Positions 1-5,150 of a DNA stretch of 5,150 nt are shown in pieces. How positions within the stretch are numbered: the stretch's first letter is position 1; every line of letters starts with the position of its first letter. Source of the DNA: Pirellulaceae bacterium (GTDB lineage: Bacteria; Planctomycetota; Planctomycetia; Pirellulales; Pirellulaceae); contig JASLRF010000077.1 of NCBI GenBank assembly GCA_030744095.1, forward strand, positions 1-5,150. The letters run 5' to 3'. The position numbers and the translations under genes were made by a program. The notes beneath the pieces are model-generated. The model was not told where the DNA came from, did no database searches, and worked only from the letters and a program-made list of their open reading frames with translations.

Positions 1-93
1 GAGCGCAAGTTTGCGATATGCGGCCGAAATATCCCGATCCGATGCATCGCGCGCAACGTTTAGGACTTCGTAATAGTCTCGTTTGCTTGCCAT
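1..93 (-). CDS. dnaJ: DnaJ-type J-domain co-chaperone, N-terminal 31 codons only (3' end outside window)
   Basis: The reverse strand from an ATG at 93-91 is open to the window edge and encodes 31 residues beginning [18 protein letters not shown] and ending AAYRKLAL. This is the start of a J domain: the KRDYYEVL helix I and the AYRKLAL helix II are diagnostic. The HPD motif that stimulates DnaK ATPase, and any Gly/Phe or zinc-finger regions, lie outside the window. It therefore cannot be decided whether this is a full class I DnaJ or a shorter J protein, though the N-terminus and chaperone context favour true DnaJ. It is a cytoplasmic partner of DnaK/GrpE. It follows groEL1 on the same strand, separated by 109 bp that contain an intrinsic terminator. 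No good Shine-Dalgarno is visible: the nearest purine run, GAAGAG, is about 14 nt from the ATG. The start is chosen because the J domain conventionally begins within a few residues of the initiator. Confidence 0.9.
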   Translation of the reverse strand, partial: MASKRDYYEVLNVARDASDRDISAAYRKLAL

Positions 94-121
94 CGTTGCT
101 GGGGCGGCTCTTCAATTGACT

Positions 122-150
122 AAAAAACGGGCCACCTTGCGGTGGCCCGT
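122..150 (-). terminator. Rho-independent terminator after groEL1
   Basis: On the minus strand a perfect 10-bp stem (ACGGGCCACC / GGTGGCCCGT, 150-127) closes a GCAA loop, which is a GNRA tetraloop, and is followed by a run of six T (127-122; the first overlaps the stem end). The stem is very GC-rich and has no mismatch, so it is a textbook intrinsic terminator for transcription leaving groEL1, whose stop codon is at 205-203. On the plus strand the hairpin has no T run after it, so it should act in one direction only. It lies 28 bases before the dnaJ start codon. Confidence 0.9.
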
Positions 151-202
151 CGCAACGTTCCTTTCGATAGGCCGACTTGGGTGCCGACCGGATTGAAACC
201 CT

Positions 203-1822
203 CTAGCGGACACTGCCTTCGATCCGCTGTTTGTCCTTGTCTTCCTGCTCCAGGTTGGTGACCAACGCTTCGGTCGTGAGCAATAAACCAGAAATGCTGG
301 CCGCATTGCTCAACGCCGATCGGACCACCTTGACGGGGTCAATAATTCCTGCTTTGAACATGTCGGTATAGGCACCGGTGTTGGCGTCATAGCCGACGTT
401 TCTTGCCTTCTGCCGCGCGTCGTCGGCGACGACCGAACCATCGATGCCGCAGTTGTCGGCGATTTGGCGAAGCGGAGCATCCAACGCCTTTAGTACGATA
501 TCGACGCCGATCTTCTCATCGCCTTTGGCAGATGCACGGGCTTCCTGAACGGCTTCGGTGCATCGCAGTAAGGCAACTCCACCACCGGGCAAAATGCCTT
601 CTTCTACGGCTGCGCGGGTCGCGTGCAGGGCATCTTCGACACGAGCCTTCTTCTGTTTCATGTCGGCTTCCGTCTCGGCACCGACAGAGATTACTGCAAC
701 ACCACCCGCCAACTTGGCAAGCCGCTCTTGGAATTTCTCTTTGTCGTATTCGCTGTCCACCTGGTCGATCTGGCTGCGAATCTGCTTGATGCGATGATCA
801 ATATCGGCCCGATCGCCAGCACCTTCAACCAACGTCGTGCTGCTCTTGTCTACGACGATCTTCTTGGAGCGCCCAAGCTGATCAAGTGTCAGATTCTCAA
901 GCTGTAGGCCGAGGTCTTCACTGATCATCGTGCCACCCGTCAGGATGCCGATGTCACCCAACATGGCTTTGCGGCGATCGCCAAATCCGGGAGCCTTGAC
1001 CGCACAGACGTTCAACACCCCACGCAGCTTGTTGACGACCAGCAAGGTGAGTGCCTCTGCTTCCACGTCTTCAGCAATGATCAACAGCGGCTTACCGGTT
1101 TGACCTACCTTCTCCAGAATCGGCACCAACTCACGGATGTTCCCGATTTTCTTCTCGTGAATCAGAATATAGGCGTCTTCGAGAAGACAGTCCATTTCGG
1201 TCGAACGGTTGATGAAATACGGCGAAACGTAACCTTTGTCGAATTGCATTCCGTCGACAAATTCCACTTTGGTATCCGCGGTCTTGCCTTCTTCCACCGT
1301 GATCACGCCGTCTTTGCCTACCCGTTCCAGCGCGTTTGCCAGTTCGTCTCCAATCGCCATGTCGTTGTTCGCACTGATGGCACCAACACTGGCAACTTCA
1401 TCACGGCTCGTGACGGGCTTACCCATTTTGACCAATTTCGCTTCGGCAGCGTCAACTGCGATCTCGATTCCACGGCGAAGCGCTGTGGGATTGCTGCCTG
1501 CAACGACATTTCGCAGACCTTCTTTGAAAATCGCACGCGCCAACACGGTGGCCGTTGTCGTGCCGTCGCCGGCGATGTCCGACGTCTTTTGAGCGACTTC
1601 AACAACGAGCTTTGCGCCCATGTTCTCGAATCGATCTTCCAATTCAATTTCTTTGGCGACCGTTACACCGTCTTTGGTGACGGTCGGACCACCGAACGAC
1701 TTGTCAATAATCACGTTGCGCCCAGTCGGGCCCATCGTAACTGCAACTGTGTCGGCAAGCTTATCCACACCGCGCAACATTCTTGATCGGGCGTGATCTT
1801 CAAACAGAAGTTGTTTTGCCAC
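203..1822 (-). CDS. groEL: 60-kDa chaperonin GroEL, paralogue 1 (tail without Gly-Met repeats)
   Basis: This gene encodes a 539-residue cytoplasmic chaperonin subunit, which forms ATP-driven double rings that fold proteins under the GroES lid. The full-length family architecture is present: equatorial, intermediate, apical, intermediate, equatorial. ATPase residues are kept: D51 in [14 protein letters not shown]86 in [11 protein letters not shown] and D397 in [11 protein letters not shown]. The family signature [12 protein letters not shown] is at about 404-415. The apical substrate- and GroES-binding surface is standard: Y198, Y202, F203, L236, L258, V262 and V263, with V233 replacing the usual Leu. 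The C-terminus is odd: it ends in a charged [15 protein letters not shown] with no GGM repeats. The start is GTG at 1822-1820, fixed by the [13 protein letters not shown]-terminus and by AAAGGT (1836-1831) 8 nt upstream. The stop is TAG. It lies 50 bp after groES, so it is probably co-transcribed, and is followed by a strong terminator. Family assignment is certain; functional rank relative to the other GroEL is inference. Confidence 0.97.
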   Translation of the reverse strand: MAKQLLFEDHARSRMLRGVDKLADTVAVTMGPTGRNVIIDKSFGGPTVTKDGVTVAKEIELEDRFENMGAKLVVEVAQKTSDIAGDGTTTATVLARAIFKEGLRNVVAGSNPTALRRGIEIAVDAAEAKLVKMGKPVTSRDEVASVGAISANNDMAIGDELANALERVGKDGVITVEEGKTADTKVEFVDGMQFDKGYVSPYFINRSTEMDCLLEDAYILIHEKKIGNIRELVPILEKVGQTGKPLLIIAEDVEAEALTLLVVNKLRGVLNVCAVKAPGFGDRRKAMLGDIGILTGGTMISEDLGLQLENLTLDQLGRSKKIVVDKSSTTLVEGAGDRADIDHRIKQIRSQIDQVDSEYDKEKFQERLAKLAGGVAVISVGAETEADMKQKKARVEDALHATRAAVEEGILPGGGVALLRCTEAVQEARASAKGDEKIGVDIVLKALDAPLRQIADNCGIDGSVVADDARQKARNVGYDANTGAYTDMFKAGIIDPVKVVRSALSNAASISGLLLTTEALVTNLEQEDKDKQRIEGSVR

Positions 1823-1872
1823 TGGGAATGACCTTTATTAAAAAGTTTGGTTGATATCGGATCGGGCAGATG

Positions 1873-2169
1873 TCAGACGACCTTTGCCAAGATGTCGCTT
1901 TCCCGCAGAATCTTGACTTCGTCGCCATTGAATTCAATGTCCATGCCGCCGTACTTTCCGTAGATCACTTCGTCTTTGACAGCCACTGACAACTCACCCC
2001 GCTGGCCATTGTCCAGCAAGCGTCCAGGTCCTATCGCCACAACCGTCCCGCGTTGCGGTTTCTCTTGGGCCGAATCTGGGAGCACGATGCCACCAGCGGT
2101 CGTCTGTTCGGCATCGATCGGTTTGACAACCACGCGATCGTCCAGGGGACGGATATTGATTTTCGCCAT
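1873..2169 (-). CDS. groES: 10-kDa co-chaperonin GroES
   Basis: The 98-residue product has the usual GroES length. Seven copies cap a GroEL ring and close the folding chamber in the cytoplasm. The N-terminal MAKINIRPLDDRVVVKP strand is typical. The mobile loop follows (about 21-40) with the GroEL-binding tripeptide I28-V29-L30 inside AGGIVLPDS. Next come the roof segment GPGRLLDNG (about 48-56), then KYGGMDIEFNGDEV and the terminal LRESDILAKV strand. The ATG at 2169-2167 is preceded by TAAGGA (2183-2178) with 8 nt spacing. The stop is TGA. It sits between two groEL genes on the same strand, 66 bp after groEL2 and 50 bp before groEL1. No other groES is in the window, so it is presumably the shared lid for both GroELs (inference). 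No clear promoter or terminator is visible in either flanking gap, which supports one operon. Confidence 0.97.
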   Translation of the reverse strand: MAKINIRPLDDRVVVKPIDAEQTTAGGIVLPDSAQEKPQRGTVVAIGPGRLLDNGQRGELSVAVKDEVIYGKYGGMDIEFNGDEVKILRESDILAKVV

Positions 2170-2235
2170 CGCTGTTTTCCTTACGTCTATCGATGTTTAA
2201 AGGTTGTTTTGTGTGATTCCGTGAATCGCGACCGT

Positions 2236-3963
2236 CTACATCATGCCGGGCATACCACCCATGCCACCCATGCCGCCCATGCCTGGCATACCGCCACCCA
2301 TACCACCCATGCCGCCCATGTCGGGCATACCACCGCCCATTCCGCCGTGATGGTCATGGTGATCATCCCCTGCTTCTTCCTCTTGTGGTATCTCCGTGAT
2401 CAAGGCAGACGTCGTAAGCAGCAACGAGGCCACGCTGGCGGCGTTCTGGATCGCGGTGCAAACCACTTTGGCAGGATCAATGACGCCGGCGGCGGTCAGA
2501 TCGCCGTAGCTGTCCTTGTCTGCGTTGTAGCCTTCGGTCTTGTTCTTCAACTGACGCACGCGATTAACGACGACGGCACCGTCCTGGCCGGCATTATCGG
2601 CGATCGCTCGTAGAGGCTGATCGAGAACATTCTTGATGATCGTCGCACCGAGTTTCATGTCGCCTTCGAGCTTGAGCCTCGCGACGGCTCTTTCAGCTCG
2701 GATCAACGCCACACCACCTCCCGTGACCACCCCCGATTCCAACGCCGCCTGTGTGGCAGATTTGGCATCTTCGATCAGTGCTTTGCGTTCTTTCATCTCG
2801 GTTTCCGTTGCCGCACCCACACTGATTTGGGCCACGCCACCAGCGAGTTTCGCCAACCGCTCTTGCAACTTCTCACGATCGTATTCGCTATCGGTGATTT
2901 CGATCTCGTTTCGGATCTGCTGAACACGACCCTGAATTGCGTCTTTCTTGCCAGAACCGCCAACGATGACGGTTTCTTCTGACGAGATCTTGACTTTCTT
3001 GACCCGACCAAGATCTTTCAGAGTAACGCTCTCCAGTTCAATTCCAAGGTCCTTAAAGATCGGCTCGCCACCGGTCAGAATGCCGAGGTCACCCAGCATG
3101 GCCTTGCGTCGATCGCCGTAGCCCGGCGCCTTGACGGCACAGACCTGCAGAATGCCACGCATCTTGTTCACAACCAAGGTGGCTAAGGCTTCGCCTTCGA
3201 CATCTTCGGCGACGATCAGCAACGGCTTATTAGCCTTGCTGATGGCTTCCAGCAACGGGATCAGCTTCTTATTCGACGAGATCTTCTCTTCAAATAACAG
3301 GATGTAGCAGTTCTCCAACTCGACTGTCACATCGTCCTGGTTGGTGACGAAGTGCGGCGAAAGGAAGCCGCGATCGAACTGCATCCCTTCGACGACGTCG
3401 ACTGTGGTTTCACTGCTTCGCCCTTCTTCCACCGTGATCACGCCATCCTTGCCCACCTTCAGGAACGCGTCGGCTAGGACATTTCCAATCGTGGGATCGT
3501 TGTTGCCTGCGATGGTGGCAACCTGTTGGATTTCCTTCTTATTCTTTCCTGAGACCGGAGTGGCGCTTTTGGAGATTTCCGCCGTAACGGCTTCGGTTGC
3601 CTTGGCGATCCCTCGTGAAAGTGCCATCGGGTCCGCACCAGCCGCGACCATCTTCAGGCCTTCCCGATAGATCGCCTCGGACAGCACCGTTGCGGTGGTC
3701 GTGCCATCGCCGGCGACATCGTTAGTTTTGCTGGCTGCTTCTTTAACCAATTGAGCGCCCAGGTTTTCTTCTGGATCGTCCAGGTCGATGTCCTCCGCGA
3801 CGGTCACACCGTCCTTGGTGACCTTCGGGGAGCCCCAACCTTTGTCCAGCACAGCATTTCGACCGCGTGGTCCAAGAGTGCTTCGGACTGCTCTTGCAAG
3901 TTTCGTGACACCCGCCAGCAAGGGCTGCCGGGCTTTGTCGTCAAACACCATTTGTTTCGCCAC
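2236..3963 (-). CDS. groEL: 60-kDa chaperonin GroEL, paralogue 2 (extended Gly-Met-rich tail)
   Basis: This gene encodes a 575-residue chaperonin subunit, longer than the E. coli protein (548) because of its tail. The ATPase residues are intact: D51 in [14 protein letters not shown]86 in [12 protein letters not shown]399 in [12 protein letters not shown], and GGG at 415-417. It is clearly diverged from its neighbour: KGWGSPK replaces KSFGGPT near residue 41, two residues are inserted near 138-152, and the apical binding strip reads GFLSPHF (F200, H204, F205) where GroELs normally have GY.SPYF. I235 replaces a Leu; L238, L260, V264 and V265 are kept. The C-terminus carries DDHHDHH (533-539) and then 36 residues of GGM/GGMPGM repeats. 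The start is GTG at 3963-3961, giving the normal AKQMVFDD N-terminus, with TGGAGGA 9 nt upstream. An ATG at 4029 in frame would add 22 residues unlike any GroEL and is rejected. The stop is TAG. It is the first gene of the likely groEL2-groES-groEL1 operon. Confidence 0.96.
   Translation of the reverse strand: MAKQMVFDDKARQPLLAGVTKLARAVRSTLGPRGRNAVLDKGWGSPKVTKDGVTVAEDIDLDDPEENLGAQLVKEAASKTNDVAGDGTTTATVLSEAIYREGLKMVAAGADPMALSRGIAKATEAVTAEISKSATPVSGKNKKEIQQVATIAGNNDPTIGNVLADAFLKVGKDGVITVEEGRSSETTVDVVEGMQFDRGFLSPHFVTNQDDVTVELENCYILLFEEKISSNKKLIPLLEAISKANKPLLIVAEDVEGEALATLVVNKMRGILQVCAVKAPGYGDRRKAMLGDLGILTGGEPIFKDLGIELESVTLKDLGRVKKVKISSEETVIVGGSGKKDAIQGRVQQIRNEIEITDSEYDREKLQERLAKLAGGVAQISVGAATETEMKERKALIEDAKSATQAALESGVVTGGGVALIRAERAVARLKLEGDMKLGATIIKNVLDQPLRAIADNAGQDGAVVVNRVRQLKNKTEGYNADKDSYGDLTAAGVIDPAKVVCTAIQNAASVASLLLTTSALITEIPQEEEAGDDHHDHHGGMGGGMPDMGGMGGMGGGMPGMGGMGGMGGMPGMM
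2239..2346 (-). repeat. Tandem Gly-Gly-Met / Gly-Met-Pro coding repeats (GroEL2 tail)
   Basis: This coding stretch of 108 bp gives the last 36 residues of GroEL2, made only of Gly, Met, two Pro-Gly pairs and one Pro-Asp pair, in imperfect units such as GGMGGM and GGMPGM. On the plus strand it appears as repeated CCCATGCC-type words. The E. coli tail has 13 such residues, so this one is nearly three times as long. In the known GroEL mechanism these flexible tails project into the central cavity from the equatorial floor. The near-identical units could change copy number by slippage in steps of 9 or 18 bp, keeping the frame. Confidence 0.85.
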
Positions 3964-4327
3964 GTCCGCATTCCTCCAATTAGATCGCAGGGAGAGTATT
4001 CGTTTGACCAAGCAGGCATTAGAGCCCACCTTTGATCAGCAGTTTTCCTGGCGTATTGTATTGCGTTGTCGGCACGCACTTTTGGCAGGCCGAAATGAAT
4101 GAGCGACCCATATATGCAATGACTGTGCCAATGCATGTGGCGTTGTGCTAAGCCGCTTGTAGAAAGGGAGATAGGAGTTTCGTGCTGAAGCATCCAATCT
4201 TCCACCCGTCGGAACGAAGTTATGCTGGGTGTCAATTTGGCAGACTCCGCTCGGCGATCCGTTTGGCTACCAACGTCCTAAATTTGTGCTAGATTTCGTC
4301 AAACACCAAGCCCAGAAAGGGGTTGTG
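3964..4327. other. Divergent intergenic region (364 bp), putative regulatory DNA for groEL2 and the plus-strand gene
   Basis: No credible gene is seen here. The reading frames that cross it either run antisense to, or out of frame with, the groEL2 start and give sequences with no recognisable family. Both divergent promoters must lie here, but neither is clear. For groEL2 the best -10-like hexamer is TACAAT (minus strand, 4060-4055), about 92 nt before the start codon, and it has no matching -35. Half of a CIRCE-like heat-shock operator (TTAGCAC, minus strand, 4151-4145) is present, but its partner half is poor. Short words recur without a clear pattern: TTGTGCTA at 4143 and 4285, TTTGGCAG at 4081 and 4236. 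The region is less GC-rich than the flanking genes. Confidence 0.6.
3972..3978 (-). promoter_or_regulatory. Shine-Dalgarno site that fixes the groEL2 GTG start
   Basis: The minus strand reads TGGAGGA, a strong anti-16S match, with 9 nt to the GTG at 3963. An out-of-frame ATG at 3971-3969 directly abuts the site and is too close for normal initiation. The site therefore selects the GTG, which gives the conserved AKQMVFDD N-terminus. It argues against the in-frame ATG at 4029. Confidence 0.85.
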
Positions 4328-5150
4328 ATGTCGATTTATGACGACTCGTTCAGCGAAGATCCAAAAAAAACACCGCAAAAGCCGGCAGACCAAGTTCGCC
4401 CGGAACAGCTGGCCGCACCCCCACCGACACCCGTCGGCGGGGGAATGGCCGCTGACGACCCCCAGGAACCCGATTCGCCACGTCGCCGCGGTTGTGGCTG
4501 CAGATCCTGCCTGCTCGTCTTTCTCGCGATCGGCTTGATAAGCGTTACGATATGCGGAATCGGCGGATATCTGGGGTTCAAACGCGCGCCGGGGTGGGCG
4601 CATGACGCAATTGTCGCCGCCGTGAACGATTCGGACCTCGACGCCAAAACTAAAGAAGAAATCACGGGAGAAATGGACCGGCTTCTGGAGGAGTACATAG
4701 CGGGCAACGTGCCCAGCGACCAGTTCATTGAAGCCCTGGAAGAGCTCGGAAATTCTCCCGTTTTGGTTCTGATCTTGGCCTATGCGGCGATGGAAAGCTA
4801 CGTCGAACCATCGGGGTTGTCGGACGACGAAAAGGCGGACGCCAAAATTGCCTTTCAGCGCGTTGCGCGTGGCACGTTTGAGGACCTGATTGACCCGGAT
4901 GATCTCGAAGAGGCACTTGATTTCATTTCGAAAAAGGACTTTAACGGGAACCGACAGCTCAAGAGCCGCGTGTCTGATGAGGACCTTCGAGCGCTCGTCA
5001 GAGAATGCAACCGTGTCGCAGACGATGCCGAGATCCCTAATGAGCGGTATCAGGTTGATGTTGCCGCCGAGGTCAAACGAATTGTTGATCGAGCCGTGGG
5101 GATCATTCCCGACGATGTTCCGGAGGTAGACGGCGTGGATTCGCCGCCGT
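4328..5150 (+). CDS. Membrane-anchored protein of unknown function (3' end outside window)
   Basis: The frame from ATG 4328 stays open to the window edge, giving 274 residues without a stop. AAAGGGG (4316-4322) lies 5 nt before the ATG; a GTG directly before it is a less likely start. Residues 1-55 are hydrophilic and Pro/Asp-rich with no predicted fold. RRRGCGCRSC (52-61) combines a basic patch with three Cys. One hydrophobic helix follows (about 61-83, LLVFLAIGLISVTICGIGGYLG). The rest (about 88-274) is acidic and probably helical, with a second, less convincing hydrophobic stretch at about 144-155 (PVLVLILAYAAM). The basic patch before the helix predicts N-terminus in the cytoplasm and C-terminal part outside it. 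It is not a lipoprotein or a cleaved signal peptide, since the helix starts too far in. I do not recognise the family. The long open frame, the RBS and GC-ending codons support a real gene; it is transcribed away from the chaperonin operon. Confidence 0.8.
   Translation, partial: MSIYDDSFSEDPKKTPQKPADQVRPEQLAAPPPTPVGGGMAADDPQEPDSPRRRGCGCRSCLLVFLAIGLISVTICGIGGYLGFKRAPGWAHDAIVAAVNDSDLDAKTKEEITGEMDRLLEEYIAGNVPSDQFIEALEELGNSPVLVLILAYAAMESYVEPSGLSDDEKADAKIAFQRVARGTFEDLIDPDDLEEALDFISKKDFNGNRQLKSRVSDEDLRALVRECNRVADDAEIPNERYQVDVAAEVKRIVDRAVGIIPDDVPEVDGVDSPP

Noticed and set aside
112..306. Small minus-strand frame over the end of groEL1 and the terminator.
   Set aside because: It would have to be translated through the terminator hairpin and overlaps the true groEL1 frame; no RBS or family is seen.
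1100..1786. Long plus-strand open frame (228 codons) antisense to groEL1, and similar ones antisense to groEL2.
   Set aside because: Codon bias in a conserved GC-rich gene often leaves the opposite strand open. The translations show no domain, and groEL conservation fully explains the sequence.
3964..4029. An in-frame ATG at 4029 would extend GroEL2 by 22 residues at its N-terminus.
   Set aside because: The extra residues ([20 protein letters not shown]...) match no GroEL N-terminus, and the strong TGGAGGA site points to the GTG at 3963.
4106..4113. ACCCATAT on the plus strand resembles a sigma-32 -10 element (CCCCATNT).
   Set aside because: No CTTGAA-like -35 lies at the right distance, it points away from the chaperonin operon, and it is over 200 bp from the plus-strand gene.
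3804..4235. Minus-strand open frame of 143 codons overlapping the groEL2 start in another frame.
   Set aside because: It lacks a recognisable family, runs about 160 bases into groEL2 out of frame, and reads as low-order composition from the intergenic DNA.
4261..4274. Short inverted repeat TTGG-CTA-CCAA upstream of the plus-strand gene.
   Set aside because: The 4-bp arms are too short to separate from chance, and there is no T run or known operator match.
4336..4916. Minus-strand and alternative plus-strand frames opposite or within the unknown membrane protein.
   Set aside because: The frame from 4328 is longer, open to the window end and has an RBS; the others are its shadows.

Overview
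This window looks like chromosomal DNA of a planctomycete, most likely a Rhodopirellula/Pirellula-type organism. The inference rests on a GroEL gene on each side of one groES, on GTG starts for both groEL genes, on the GroEL2 sequence style ([12 protein letters not shown] in place of the usual KSFG.P), and on a neighbouring membrane-anchored protein that resembles no common family. This is from recall of family patterns; no search was run.

Layout. Bases 1-93 (minus) hold the first 31 codons of a DnaJ (J-domain) gene cut by the window edge. Bases 122-150 hold a strong intrinsic terminator for minus-strand transcription. Then, all on the minus strand and in transcription order from right to left: groEL2 (3963-2236, long Gly-Met tail), groES (2169-1873) and groEL1 (1822-203, no Gly-Met tail). 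The gaps are 66 and 50 bp, so the three genes look like one operon. A 364-bp divergent intergenic region (3964-4327) separates it from a plus-strand gene (4328 to the window end, incomplete). That gene encodes a protein of unknown function with a Pro-rich N-terminus, one membrane segment and an acidic helical C-terminal part.

How the genes work together. GroES is the lid of the GroEL folding chamber and DnaJ is the co-chaperone of DnaK, so the minus strand is a protein-folding (heat-shock type) cluster. The two GroELs share the ATPase residues but differ in the C-terminal tail and in part of the substrate-binding surface. This suggests divided labour around a single shared GroES. The plus-strand gene has no visible link to this function.

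I see no mobile element, CRISPR array, tRNA or rRNA, and no clear sign of an undescribed system. The points most worth a look are the divergence of the paired GroELs, the unusual GroEL2 tail, and the terminator placed only 28 bases before dnaJ.
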